Shown one piece after another: positions 11,321-23,625 of a stretch of DNA of 64,000 nt. The stretch comes from Thereva unica (Eukaryota > Arthropoda > Insecta > Diptera > Therevidae), in the NCBI GenBank assembly GCA_949987705.1, contig OX465281.1, positions 177,768,516-177,832,515 on the forward strand. Direction: 5' to 3'. Numbering within the stretch: the stretch's first letter is position 1; every line of letters begins with the position of its first letter. Made by a program: the position numbers and the translations under genes. The notes below the pieces were generated by a model. The model had not been told where the DNA came from. It worked only from the letters and a program-made list of their open reading frames with translations, and ran no database searches.

Positions 11321-11690
11321 AATATGAACTCTTTTTGGGAATCATCGAAAGGATAGGGAATGCTATCTGACATCAACAGTGCTGGATTCGACTAACTTAT
11401 ATCGAATACGAGTCGTATGTCACATTTTTAGAAATAAACTACAATTACGAACTATGCAAAAGTAGTAATCGGTATTCCAAAATTTAACTTTACATCTGTA
11501 CTATGAACTACATATGTTTTTTATAGTACCTAACGCAATCTGATACCATAGTTGTGACTAACCACTTTTATATGAACACATTTTGTTAATCATCTAATGC
11601 CATCTGGCATCAACAGTGCGAGTAAACACTTTTCGACTAACTAGTAGCGCCATATCCTTTATTGAGCAACTGAAACAGGTTATAGCGCCA
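11320..11690 (+). repeat. Direct-repeat segment flanking the satellite, right member (copy 1)
   Basis: Partner of 7940-8290 in the same orientation, with scattered substitutions. A third, shorter piece of the same sequence lies near 9060-9150, immediately left of the main array. Confidence 0.8.
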
Positions 11691-12354
11691 TCTGATAGAA
11701 TAATTTTGAGTACCCACCTTTTTAGACTGAAGGAGAAATAAAAAAAAATAAAAATTTTTTTTTAAGAAACGCTTTTCTTTAAGGAATGTGTGAGATTTTT
11801 TCCATTTTGATTTAAAAGTTTATATTGTTTAAAATCTTCTTATTTTTTACCTTTTAGTCGATTTTTTTAGTATTTATATTAATTTTGTGTTCACAACTGA
11901 TCAATATATTAAGGTAAAGAAAAGAGTTTCTTAAAAAAATTTTTTTATTTTTTTTTTTATTTTTTACTTTTTAGTAACGAATAGCGTTAATTAATACATT
12001 ACAATTTCCAAACTTTTAATTAGATTATCATGTTAAATAAGGAAACTTTTTTACATGTTTTGTATTTGTTTCTTTACAACAGTTCTCAAGTGCAGCCCAA
12101 AAATGCACAATTTGATGACCCCTCAAAAATCTAATAGCGCTCTACGTTTTTTTTTACATTTTGAAAGGTAGTGTGCTCGCGTATACTGGCTGGAGCAATA
12201 AAAACTAAAAACTGGAAACATATTTTTTTGCATCTTTTTAAATCATATTTTTATTTGCTATGGGTAGCTATGTTATGTCTTCCGCCATTTTTTAGTGAAC
12301 GCCATATTTGATTTAAAACGACGTCATACAGTTTACTTTCTTACTCACTTTAAT
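11691..12354. other. AT-rich DNA without a recognisable gene
   Basis: Long A and T runs occur here, and the motif GTAAAGAAAAGAGTTTCTTAAAAAAA pairs loosely with TTTTTTTAAGAAACGCTTTTCTTTA about 160 bases upstream, forming a partial inverted repeat near 11755-11945. I see no coding signal. Confidence 0.4.
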
Positions 12355-12710
12355 ACACTTTCATTTGGTATCCATACCGAGAGCGAAGTAAATAAAAGGG
12401 TAAACCGCCATTTTGTGTTGGCCGCCATTTTGAATTGAAATGACGGGACACAGACAACAGTATTCTAATTGTCACTCCCTTCCATTTGATACCCATGCCG
12501 AGCGCGTTGTAAAGAAAAATTGATCCTCTGTTTTGTGTTGGCCGCCACTTTTATGCCGCCATTTTTCTACCGCCATTTTCAATTTAGGATGACGCTAATT
12601 GTATTCAACTTGTTATAACCTTTCATTTGATACCCATATTGAACGAGTGGCTTGTAAAGAAAAATGTAATCCATTATATTTTTTTGGCCGCCATTTTTAA
12701 TTTGGAACTA
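12355..12710 (+). repeat. Diverged outlying satellite units (copy 1)
   Basis: Three units keep the order CTTTCATTTGATACCCAT, a GAG-rich stretch, GTAAAGAAAA and GCCGCCATTTT, but differ strongly from the main array units. Diverged units beside a homogeneous array are expected where homogenisation by unequal exchange stops. Confidence 0.7.
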
Positions 12711-13054
12711 TCATTTTCGTGTGTTTTCGTCGGAAATACACATGTCTGTTAATTTTTACCAATTTTTATTGAAGGGAAGTGAATTTTAAGACTCTACATT
12801 GAGTAGAACGAATAATTCCAAGCATTTTTTATTAAAAATCGTTTTTTGTTACTCAACAACAAAATCAACAACAAAAAATGTAACAAAATGTCATATTCGT
12901 GTATTGTCATCGGGAATATGTATGCCTGCAAAGTTTCATCCATTTGCATTGAGTAAAAGGCGGTTAAATTAACGTTACAAGATTTGATGCTCCGAAGTGA
13001 AAGTAAAGAAAAGAGTTTAAAAAAATGTTCGTTTCGAAAAGTAAAAAATGTAAA

Positions 13055-13285
13055 AATAAAGAAAACGAAGAATGATAGGAAAAAAAAAACTAATGGAATA
13101 ATAAATTATTTATATTGTGGTTACCGGTTACAAATGAAAAATTATTTATATTGCTTATTAAAAGGTGATAAATCGCATAATTTTATAAAAAAAAACACCT
13201 TGTTTTCCATGCATAGGCGTAAATAAGGCTTTAGCTGTTTGCCCTTCTGAACTCGGCAAACTACTGCTTGCCTTGATTCATATAT
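13055..13285 (+). repeat. Direct-repeat segment B, right member (copy 1)
   Basis: Partner of 8300-8530. Similarity breaks off shortly after CTTGATT, where unrelated DNA follows. Confidence 0.75.
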
Positions 13286-15480
13286 GCACGCCCACAACTA
13301 ACGGGGGAAAACTTTTGTATGAAGATCATAGGCTTGTTATTTCTACAAAAAAATGTTTGGTAATAAAAATCCTTTGAGTTTATTATTTGCATTTTTTCTT
13401 CATTGAATGGGCCAAATGACACGAAATCGCACAATGCAAACAACGAGTGGACGGATCCTTATAAAGGGAATTCTGCGAGCGAAGCGAGCGAACACCCTAA
13501 TTTTTCTCAAATACTTTGGTTCCAATTAACACTTCCACTGGGAATTATGAAATTTGAAACGAGTTAGAAACATTGTTAATGGTAATTTGCACACTTACTT
13601 ACATTTTCACTTTCCTCATTTACGCCCTCGACGATTACAACTTATTCATGACTAAATAGTTTGTGCTTCAACTAGAAAAAGCAGTTTTAATTGTTGGGTA
13701 TTACCATTTTTTTTTTGAAACAGCTGTCAAACTGATTGAAACAAATTTCTTAATGCCAATGACTGTAAAATTCCAAGTTCAATTTCCAAACTGATTGTTA
13801 TTTCGTCTATTTTAGCTGTTACTATTCTTTCATCCTCTTGTTTTGTTTCTTAATTTTTCTGTATTCCACTTTGTTTGTATTATTGTTTCTTCTATGTCCT
13901 GTCGGTAGTCTTTTCACCCTTATTTTTCCAACAACTAAATAACTAGGTAGCGCTCGGTGTCCACATTTGCTCCTTGGTAACTCTTTACATCCTGTGTGCT
14001 ACTACGTGTAGTCTAGTATTGACAATATGGTTTCGATTTGGTTATGGTTATTAGAACGTATAAATCGTTGGCGTTTCTCAGGGCTTATCTCTGCGGTGTA
14101 CCGGTATAGAATTTTTCAAACTCCGTGACACAAAAAATTTGAGCAGCTCTGCACACCTCGTTGCCAGATTTTATAAATAATGTTCTATCATTTCCACTCT
14201 TTTTAGTTAAAACGGCAACAAACTCTGAAAAAACTCAACAAAATAATTTGGGAAGGGATGCGCGCATGCCGAATGAATCAAGTTAATTTATCTTTCTATG
14301 TGTTGAGCAGAGCTTTTAAATACATGTAAAGCCCCTGCTCAACAAAGGCAGTATATTCAACATAATAAGCATAATTTTACTTTAATTATGCGAAATATTT
14401 CTCATTTCTAAATTTAAAATAAATTAAAAAGAAAAAAGTGGGTGTGTGTACTTATGTACGCGCATTAGAAATTATACTTCTTTGGCATACAAATAACTAA
14501 TTGGATTCTTATTATTTTCATGCGTTGGAAGTTGAAAGCATCATGATGCCGACACGCTCTAGCCTGCAGATTATAACGGACTCAAATCCTAACTGAAATC
14601 ACCTACTAGTTGACTTATCAGGCCTAACTACAATAGTTTTAAAATGCCTCATCAAATTTTCTTAAGGCTGGTTGATTTCCTGTCAACACGCAAAGAATGT
14701 TAACCTCATATGCGTCGCCAGCTGGTTCAGCTCTTATCTACCTGATAATACTGCTGGTATTTCTAAGCCTTACTCTCTTCCTTTTGGTTTCTTTCCGCCT
14801 TACCTACCAATAGAGGATATTTAACTTCTCCTCCAATTTATTCCATAGATCATCACACAATGGTACCATTGTAGTCTTCTTTGCTCTCAGCCGTGCCTTT
14901 AGCTGTCGGTTACAGCGCAGCAGTTTTCTCGGCTAATCTTTGACGAGCCGATAGAGGTATGCCTTCATAACTCACCTCTCCATGCTCTCTCGAGACCCAT
15001 CCTTCCACGTTCGTTATGATCCTGTGAGCTCATCGACCTTGGGTAGACTAATTTTACTTCCTTTGCCACTACTGAAATCAACGTCACTAAATTATGTTTA
15101 CTTCTCTAGTTTCTTCTACTTGTGGTTACTCAATTAAATTGAGCACGTTAGGGTAACTGAAAAATCATACAAAGAGTTTCGGGCAAATACAGCATCATTT
15201 ATGGTACCGTGCCGTGTATTTGAAACCAATCGATCATTATTCAGGGCTAGATTTACATGATCTTGGAGAAAGTTAATAGGTGGACGGGAATCTTCGCCTC
15301 TGCCAAGAACTTCTTCTCAGTGTTTTTTGTATGGCCATAATACTTGTTTCAAAAATTAGTTTTTTGATTTGGAGCAAATACTGCCTACTAATACTTTGGA
15401 GCAGATACTGCTATCACAACTTGTAAACTCAGACTGCTTCACAGAACAGGAATCTCTCAATGGAGAATAATCATTAATGG
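13286..15480. other. Unassigned intergenic DNA (copy 1)
   Basis: No gene, TIR or tandem array is evident. Composition is somewhat more balanced around 14550-15060, where decayed LINE sequence is possible, but I found no conserved block. Confidence 0.3.
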
Positions 15481-15489
15481 TCACACAAT

Positions 15490-15930
15490 TATTTGATGAA
15501 GTACCTGGGAGTGCAGATGCATCACAGAATCATGTGGAACCCACACGTAAGACTCAAACTGATAAACGCCCGTATAATAGTAACTAGCCTAAAGCCGTTA
15601 ATGAAATCTAGGACGCAGCAACAGAAACTAAAAACTTGCGCTATAAGACAATAGAACGACCAGTACTAACCTAAGCCTTCCCAATATCCACAAAGGTGGC
15701 AAATAATTTGCAGTTTTTGGACAGGAAAATACTTAGGCACTGTACCTTCCTCTATATTGCAGCGGAAAATGGGCGAAAATTACACCAATCCTGATATACA
15801 TGTTCCAGCTTATGCAAAATAGACTTCGCAATCATGCCCCCGAATGAATTGGTAAGAAAAATAGCTAGTGAAGGCATTATGAAAGCAGCAGAGTTACCAA
15901 GCAAATACACGCCAAACGAAATATAAATGA
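15490..15930 (+). pseudogene. LINE reverse-transcriptase C-terminal remnant (copy 1)
   Basis: The stretch at 15502-15600 reads KYLGVQM, then NPHVRLKLINAR, in one frame. This matches the thumb-region pattern KYLGV...H that follows the catalytic core in I, R1 and Jockey-type LINE enzymes. Stops appear soon after. Too little is left to fix the clade. Confidence 0.45.
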
Positions 15931-16610
15931 ATAAATAGTAAACTTGAAACACCCTAAAACATCAGCCTACGGGCGAACTAGAAATGAAGTATACTAGTAA
16001 AATAGCTCTGACAAATGTAAGTCAGCAATACAAAAATAAAACCACAGCCAGTTTGGCGCAACCAATCTGTTTGTGCCTAAAACACTACGAATCTTCCTAT
16101 GCCCACGAAAATCCCAGCTGATGAAATTTATTTCCCTCCATAGCCTCGGCATAAAAACCTCCTCACCCAACGACATCGTGAACCGGCATCGGCTACGAAT
16201 TTCCATATGCCCATAATAATGATAATCCCAGTGCGCATAAAGAATGGAAGTTGAAATGCTTGCCCTCCATTGCCTTCACCCCTTCGCTCATATCCTCCGT
16301 TGCGTTGCGTTGCGAATTCGTCAAAATTCACTCTCATAATATTTTTCAAAACGCGCCTAAAGAAGTATAACTTCAAAATATGCTGAAAAAAATTCCTTCG
16401 AATAAATGAGCGTCGTTTCATAAACCGACAGTTCCCCGCAGTCGCAAGCAACACAACCTCCCCGGGCAGAAGCGCATATGCGACTGGCAGGAAACGTCAA
16501 CAATCTAGTAATCAAAGTGATAAAAACACAAATTTCATATTTTTTAGTAGAAATTACTACAAATTATTTCTGTAGCATATGTGTAAAATATAATAACCTT
16601 AAAATAAAAA
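15931..16610. other. Unassigned DNA (copy 1)
   Basis: No feature is supported except a short (GTTGC)n-like stretch near 16300. Overlapping minus-strand open frames at 15994-16454 have no recognisable domain and are not called. Confidence 0.3.
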
Positions 16611-17646
16611 CTAGTTGGGATGTGGGTTCGACCCTTTCGGTCCACACGATCAACTTCCCAGTATGATGGATGTTGAATATTATGATTGGATATTTTAATA
16701 ATAAATGAACAATAGGCAATATAGAATATATACATAATACTGAGAATTTGTCACAATTGTTTATCAATATTTTCGCTAAAATGTCAACCTTAATGTGCGC
16801 ACTTACAAGATTAGGATGACGAAAATGTATATAAAATTGATGTATGAATGTTTTTCGGCACCTCAATGAAGTCGATATAGTTTTTAGTTCGCGCGGTATC
16901 GTGCAGGTACAAAAATCACTTAAGTCAGTTAAACCAAAAACCCGCTGGACCGAATATTATAAAAATATTTTCAGATTATATGTCGCTAATACGCTTCGAA
17001 CGGCACCTCAAGTAAGTCAACATCTTTTGTGGTTCGGGGCATATCGTGCAGGTACAAAAATCACTTACGCCGCTTAAACAAAAAAACGGCTCGACCGAAT
17101 TTTATGAAAATCTTTTCAGATAATATTTTGGTTAATACTCTTCGAACGGCACGTCAACTAAGCCGATATCTTTTATAGTTCGCGCGATATCGTGCAGGTA
17201 CAAAAATCACTTAAGTCATTTAAACCAAAAAACCGCTGGACCGAATATTATAAACATCTTTTCAGATAATATTGTCGCTAATACGCTTCGAACGGCACCT
17301 CAAGTAAGTCAATATCTTTCGTGGTTCGGGCGATATCGTGCAGGTACAAAAATCACTTACGTCGCTCAAACAAAAAAACGGCTGGACCGATTTTCATGAA
17401 AATCTTTTCAGATCATATTTCGGTTAATACGCTTCGAACAACACCTCAACGAAGCCGATATCAGTTTTGGTTCGCGCGATATCGTGCAGGAAAAATGACC
17501 ACATCCGTACGCACATACACACACACATACTTCCTCCCAATTTTTTGCTTAAAATGCTCCTAGGACCTTGAAAGATGAAAATACGTTGAAATTTTCGATT
17601 TCGATTTTCGGACCGATTACAATAACTTCCTATACTGGGAAGTTAA
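16611..17646 (-). mobile_element. Helitron-like non-autonomous element A (copy 1)
   Basis: It belongs to the same family as 21896-23313 and 27843-28896. In minus orientation it begins TTAACTTCCCAGTATAGGAA, which itself folds (AACTTCC...GGAAGTT), and ends in a short GACC/GGTC hairpin, ATCCCAA and CTAG, followed by T. The inner AACTTCCCAGTAT near the CTAG end is an inverted copy of the other terminus. The core has five tandem units of about 145 bp marked by ATCGTGCAGG (near 16899, 17043, 17190, 17332 and 17480), then a CA-rich stretch. No replication gene is present. The CTAG end followed by T suggests a rolling-circle element, but the usual 5' TC is absent. Confidence 0.55.
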
Positions 17647-17829
17647 AATTATATAAAAACGGGTGTTTTTCAGTCATAATTTGTAAATTTTTTAAATAAT
17701 CATTGAAGTCCCAGAAAAATACACCTCCCTTTAGCAATACGCAGTCGCGACTGATTACATGGCAGCAAGTGATTTGATAGGAGGAGTTAACTGAAGCTTT
17801 TGTCTGAACTTTTAAACATTTTTAAGAGC

Positions 17830-18012
17830 TTAGCTGGGGTATTTTTTAGCAATGTTGTGCAAATATGTTTGAATTTCTTGGCCACAGTAAATAGAGCCAT
17901 GTGATGCTAATGCACTAGCTATTTCTTTGAAAATGTGTGAATTTTTCCTATTTCCTTTTAACCCTTGCCCTTGTGGAAAAAACAGATCTTTTTTTCGTTG
18001 GCGGTCCTGCAA
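17830..18012 (-). pseudogene. Possible Myb/SANT-like fragment of a Harbinger-type element (copy 1)
   Basis: A minus-strand frame reads IFKEIASALASHGS, then a stretch ending in NIAKKYPS and a stop. This resembles the Myb/SANT-like DNA-binding proteins carried by PIF/Harbinger elements. No transposase or clear TIR was found next to it. The call rests on one short match. Confidence 0.3.
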
Positions 18013-20380
18013 GACTCATTTTAATTTCAGCGAAAAATTTAAAAATATGTCAACAAATAATATTCAAAATAAATATCATGACTGTTGACAACAAATTTTG
18101 GTAGATTGTTGAAAACTTTCACTGATAGGTGGCCCTCATGCAAGTCAATTATCGTGGTTAGCCCCGTTAACCATAGAAATTTTGCTTGGTTTCTGATTTT
18201 TGCTTGGTTTGAATATGTACGGCAAACCACGCACAAACCATCAAAATTATCATGGTTAACGCTTGAAACTATCTCAATAGTGGTAACCAAGTCGGTGTGT
18301 ACATGCTATAACATACTTCAGGTTAACTTATACAGTCTAATTTTTTAATCTGAAAGCCCACTCAATGGTCTTATCACTCAGCTACTTATCAAGCCTAAAA
18401 TTCTGCAAACCTACTAAAAACTATTAAGCTTTACACCACCACCTTTGGTTCAGTTACCAAATTGACAATCTTGAATGCCTTTACAAATAATTAAGTGCTT
18501 TCCAGCTTTTTTTAAAAGCTCAAAGAAAGATTAAAGAGGAAAAAATGTATTCATAGACTTATGTATGTCTTTTCTTCGTTGTAAGTTTCTTTTTTTGCCA
18601 CAAAACGAAATCCTAATATCCTTAAATACTAAAGAAAATCATTGACAACCTGTCACAATTAAAAATCGACATTCATCTCCTCTTCCAGAAAGCAAAAATT
18701 ATTAACAAATCAAGACTTCGCATTCAGTTCGTGATATTGGTCGGTAGACATTAGGACTTTGGTTCCATTAATGACCAGTCAGAAGGAATGATTTGATTAG
18801 TGTAACGGATTATTTGAATCCAGTAAAGCCAAAAGCCAGAAAATAATAAAGGATGCCTTTGTCCTAGATTCGTTGGACCAAGTCCCCTGTCTGCGATGCG
18901 AGGAGAATGAACACTAGACCCAATTCTATTAATAACGGGCAAATAATAAATCTTTTAAGCACTAATTAATCTCGATAAAGTTTCGTGTGTACTCCCAGAA
19001 CTAAAGCTAATTGATTTTGGCTTGCCTTCGGTCCAAATCATTGTGGATGGAGGTTGAGACACATTGCAGGCGGTAGATACCATTGTGTATCGGTATCAGT
19101 TGTTAATAGAGAATTTATACCCTAAGCAATTAGTTTTGTTGCCTGCAGCTCAAAAAGCTATTAGGAGCTAATAGGAACTATTTAAAGGACTCGCATTTAT
19201 TTTCAGGATATTTTACCTTAACGACAATGTGAGTCCTTACATCATCAGTGACTATCAGAATTTTGACAGAGGGCCAAGCTGTTCGCTTCTAGTGAAGTTG
19301 ATTTCGGTAGATTTAAGACCTTATTTGCGAGGATACTCTAGATCGAAATCAGAAGTGACATTTTGAGGTTCCGTTGGCAGTTATTAGTTTCGCCCCTAGC
19401 ACCGCATAGACGCAACTTTCAGAATTTCAAATAAGATTGAGGTCGTCCTTAACGCTTGATGGAAATTTGTTTTTGTCGTTGCTGCTTCTGATGGAAGCCA
19501 AAGCATTTAGCCTCTTAACTAATCAACTTCAGGATATCGCCCGTAAGGTACCTTGTTTGATAGTTTATAGTTGCAGGAGATACGCCCACCAAAAATACGA
19601 ATTAGCTCAAAGGTAAATAGCTAAAAGTTACCTTCAGCACAAGCATCATTTACATTTGCTAGAATAAAGGAAATTACACTTTATTAAAACAAAAGTCAGT
19701 CAACCGTGGTGTGTATCCTTCCAGTTGGTATGAGGATTTTGTTAACTTTTTTTCTCCCTCTCTCTCTCTCTGAGTGTTGTTGAAAAGTTTCTAAAATTTA
19801 ATCTTGTAAAGACTATATCAAAACCAGAAACAAAATTTTCTTAACAGTTTCAGGACAAACTCAAGGAAAATTTTATTTAAATTACTTTTTGTAACAAAAA
19901 TTGTATATCCTGTTATCCGCATAATATGCAAATACTGTAATCAATCAAATTTGATACAATAATTTCTATAGGATTTTTTAGATAATATATTTTTGTAGCA
20001 TGGATTGACTTTTTTTTATTGTGAAGCGTAATGATTGATTATGAATTTTTTTTGAATACATAAACACCCACAGTTAGTGACTACACATTAAATTACAAAA
20101 GGATAATAAGAAAAAAATTGTTTTAACAAAATATAAATTGAAAATTAATTCGGTGTTGTTTTCTATAAGCATGTTATACTATAAGCACTTCAAGAACTTT
20201 TTCCACCGAATGCGGATACCTGCTGGGTTTATCTAGATTGCTTGAATCTGACATCAGATTTGCAGTCCTGCCAGATGCAACTAGGCGCTTTCTTTTGTTT
20301 GTCTAGAAATCGTTGTTTTATGTAAAATTATTTTGTTATATTAATTTTATGTTTAGAAAGATATTCTGCTTTGGATGTAC
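18013..20380. other. Unassigned, probably decayed DNA (copy 1)
   Basis: No gene is supported. It holds a (CT)n microsatellite at about 19752-19772 and a doubled TTTTGCTTGGTTT near 18180-18212. Open frames on both strands are short and without known domains. Confidence 0.3.
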
Positions 20381-20389
20381 ATCTCCCCA

Positions 20390-20940
20390 CACAGCTTGTA
20401 GCATAGTGATGCTGTACATGATGTCGTCACAGCATGCTTAGTTTAGAATATGACGTACACAAATATCTGTTGATGAAAAATCGAAGACGCCTTGTAATGA
20501 TTAGGATGACTCTCCATATTTCACAACCATACAAAAGAACCCCCTAAAGGTTGGAGTTTAACAGCCGTAATTTGATCTCAGTTGAGATATCCGTTGATGG
20601 CCATATGCGAAACAAGCATGCATATGCACTTCCTGCTTATTTTTTTCTGAACCGTCTTGTCTCGTCTTCTTCTGCCCCGCCATTTTCGGTAGAAGGATAC
20701 GTAGATAAGAGAATTTATCTACCAGTTCCACATCACGGTTATTCAGCGCTGCGCGTTCAAATGTGCAGTTATCCGCATTTCTTTACTTTTAATCGGAGTT
20801 AGGTTGAACTACTTTCTATTGCTAAATTACTTAACACATTTTTGAGGTACTGATGTCTGGGGCAGGAAACAGATATCAGCGGCATATCCGCGAACCTTAA
20901 GGCTGTCTAGAAATTCGCATTGTATGCCACCTGTTTTACT
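20390..20940 (-). pseudogene. RTE-type LINE remnant, reverse-transcriptase end (copy 1)
   Basis: Read on the minus strand, 20935-20850 matches the GIQWGLLDRLKDLDYADDICLL region at 34135-34198, with YADD degraded to YAAD. The stretch near 20800-20685 matches 34290-34400 almost base for base. It then continues into sequence that in the RTE at 31697-34431 is hidden by the gap, including LYGCE near 20540. Frameshifts and substitutions make it inactive. Confidence 0.75.
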
Positions 20941-21895
20941 ATTATATATACTATTGTATTTGCCGTAGAGGCCAACCTCGAATTTCTGATCTAAAAATTT
21001 AATAAAAAAATTCCATCAATCATCACCCATCAAGGCGATGCCAAGGATCTCAAGAGAAGGGGTGGTTCGTCGGAAGGTCGTGTTGGGTTGAAACGCCGGA
21101 GGTACGCATGAAATTTAAAAAATTGATGTACCACTAATCAGTACATCACATGTTGGCTCTATCATATTATACCACGCAAAATTTTACACCAAAATCAGTA
21201 TGTACATTACTCTTCTACTTTACTTCTTTGTTCTCCAGTGTCGCAATCACTGCAATTCTTAACGCTTCCTTCTTCCTCTTTCCTAGCCGCCCTTTGGTTT
21301 CTTTGGCTTCGCTATATCTATCGGCCCAGATATCTCTGCAGGAAATGAAATTGGGTACAAATAACGTTATATTCAGTTTTGTAATGAAATATGCAATTAA
21401 AGAAATAATGGCAAAAAACTTGTTTTTAATTTACGTTTTTTGACACTTAAAGTATTATAACTCGTGCAATATTCGCCCTATGCAAAAAATAATTATAATA
21501 AAAATTATAGATATTCGTGTGTTCTATAAGTCTTAGGCAGGATTTTTTCGTGAAAAGTTAACCGTTAACGAAATATAGTTCAAAGAAAGTGATATATGAA
21601 GTTTGAAGCACTATAACTCTGAACATATTGACTTTACAAAAAAAAAATTATAAACAAAAAAGTTAAATCACTTATTTATCTACAAAAAAGATGTCGTAAA
21701 ATTCATAGTTTCTGAGATATAGAATTAAACGCGTTTCTCTTCACTGTAAGCTAAGCATAAGGGTGGGGATGACGCCATTTTGAATTTAAGCTCATAAAAA
21801 TATGTATATAAAATCATTTGATATCTGTTATTCGCGTTCGGGTTGTGCACACATAGATATTCCGTGTCGGGATAATAAAGTTACTCTCGGTAAAA
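20941..21895. other. Unassigned DNA (copy 1)
   Basis: No gene is supported. The open frame at 21150-21443 has no recognisable domain. Several phrases (ACTATAACTCTGAACATAT, CACTTAAAGTATTATAACTC) look like repeated text of old transposons. Confidence 0.3.
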
Positions 21896-23313
21896 CTAGT
21901 TGGGATGTGGGTTTGACCCCTGCGGTCCACACGATTAACTTCCCAGTATGATGAACGAAGATGGAATAAACTGACTTCTTACAAAATAGGTTTACATTTA
22001 GCACTAGTGGAAAATTGGCTAGTATCAGAACTGATGACAAAGCAATCCCGAGAGAAGCTAGTTTAAATAACTATTATAGTCGTGAATTCAAAAGATTTTT
22101 CTAAAGAACTTGTTTTTCCTGAACATTAACAAACAAACATGTCCTCCGTATTTCGTTCGCTGCACTAAAACGGGTGTACAAATTCGTATTGAGCGTGCTG
22201 AAGCGCCGTTGGTAAACTGAGAAGCGAATGACTTCATTTGGAAATTCCAAACCTTTCCGGAGATGTTAGCAAAACTGTAACTGTTAAGTACTTGTCAGAC
22301 TTGACCAAAAAGAACAAATTTTGCGGTAGCTACTGGAAATCCCGGGATAAACCGCAATTTGCTGAAACTGTATCACGCGTAGAAAACAATTCCCCGTCAA
22401 AAAGTGCTAATCCAAGGTTGAAAAATTCGCGCTTTTTGTAAAGCGTAACGAAATTTTTGCACGATTTTGAAAGGTTGTCGGATTTTGACAAGTGATGTTT
22501 TGTTCGAAGTTTGGAACGGGTCTCATTCCATCGAGTTTATTAGATATTAGCAAAACTTGTCAATTTAAGGTCTTTCTGACAATTAGCCGAATTTAAACAA
22601 AAAAGGCCCGACAGAATATTATGAAATTTTTTTCAGAGCATTTCTTCGTTAATATTCTTTTTTCGGCACCTCAATGAAATCGATATAGTTTTTAGTTCGC
22701 GCGGTATCGTGCAGGTACAAAAATCATTAACGTCGCTTAAACAAAAAAAAAACGGTTCGACCGAATTTTATGAAAATCTTTCCAGATCATATTTTGGTTA
22801 ATACTCTTGAAACGGCACGTCTACTAAGTCGATATCTTTTACAGTTCGCGCGATATCGTGCAGGTACAAAAATCACTTATGTCATTTAAACCAAAGAACC
22901 GCTCGACCGAATATTATAAAAATCTTTTCAGTTTATATTGTCGCTAATACGCTTCGAACGGCACCTCAAGTAAGTCAATATCGTTCGTGGTTCGGGAGAT
23001 ATCGTGCAGGTACAAAAATCACTTACGTCGCTTAAACAAAAAAACGGCTGGACCGAATTTCATGAAAATCTTTTCAGATCATATTTCGGTTAATACGCTT
23101 CGAACGACACCTCAACGAAGTCGATATCAGTTTTGGTTCGCGCGATATCGTGCAGGAAAAAATGACCACATCCGTACGCACATACACACACACATACTTC
23201 CTCCCAATTTTTTGCTTAAAATGCTCCTGGGACCTTGAAAGATGAAAATACGTTGAAATTTTCGATTTCGATTTTCGGACCGATTACAATAACTTCCTAT
23301 ACTGGGAAGTTAA
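21896..23313 (-). mobile_element. Helitron-like non-autonomous element B with extra internal DNA (copy 1)
   Basis: The two ends match element A (CTAG at 21896-21899; TTAACTTCCC complement at 23304-23313). The core has four tandem units marked by ATCGTGCAGG near 22709, 22855, 23001 and 23147. It differs by about 660 bp of unrelated sequence (21960-22620) between the CTAG end and the tandem core, with a 67-codon frame at 22238-22441. Helitrons can carry captured host DNA, but I cannot identify the source. The Gypsy element begins 10 bases beyond its end. Confidence 0.55.
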
Positions 23314-23323
23314 TAAACACCCA

Positions 23324-23625
23324 TGTAGGATTGATTGCACTCAAATTCAATAATAGGTTTTTATTATAAATTCAAGTTTAACAGTTCGAGTTTTAACAAT
23401 TCAATTAAGTTCAAATTTTTCAATTATTATTAGACAAATTACTATTTAATTATAAATTCAAGTGAGTTTACAACTTATCAACTTATCAACTTAACTTCTG
23501 ACTACTTCGACTTCTATGGACTGACTTTACTATTCCGTTGGAAATATCGGCTTCGGCCGATTTGCATTCGATCATGACAATGGTTATTGTCAGGACAATG
23601 CGTTATACGATAACTGGGGTCTACA
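23324..23625 (-). repeat. 3' LTR of the Gypsy element
   Basis: 302 bp, TGTAG...CTACA, identical by eye to the other LTR except that it lacks one TTTA near 23514. The pol stop codon (complement of 23621-23623) lies inside it. Confidence 0.95.

Larger units (their letters stand above)
1..22714. repeat. Copy 1 of a near-identical 22.7-kb duplicated block
   Basis: Every recognisable feature here reappears 41286 bases downstream, with identical translations of all open frames. The one difference I found is an A-run of 10 at 216-225 against 11 at 41501-41511, which makes the offset 41285 to its left and 41286 to its right. The block is cut by both window edges, so its true length is unknown. I read it as a redundant contig in the scaffold, because copies this alike normally come from one locus. 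I compared the copies by eye and by translations, so isolated substitutions in noncoding DNA could have been missed. Confidence 0.95.

Noticed and set aside
16617..16660. GGGTTCGACCC as a tRNA B-box or tRNA gene
   Set aside because: No A box or cloverleaf fits. The motif is part of the hairpin near the CTAG end of the Helitron-like family, and element B has GGTTTGACC instead.
16844..17563. Open frames in Helitron-like tandem units (also at 22987-23238 and 27918-28456)
   Set aside because: They follow the 145-bp tandem period and translate repeat text such as YRAGTKIT; they recur only because the DNA repeats.
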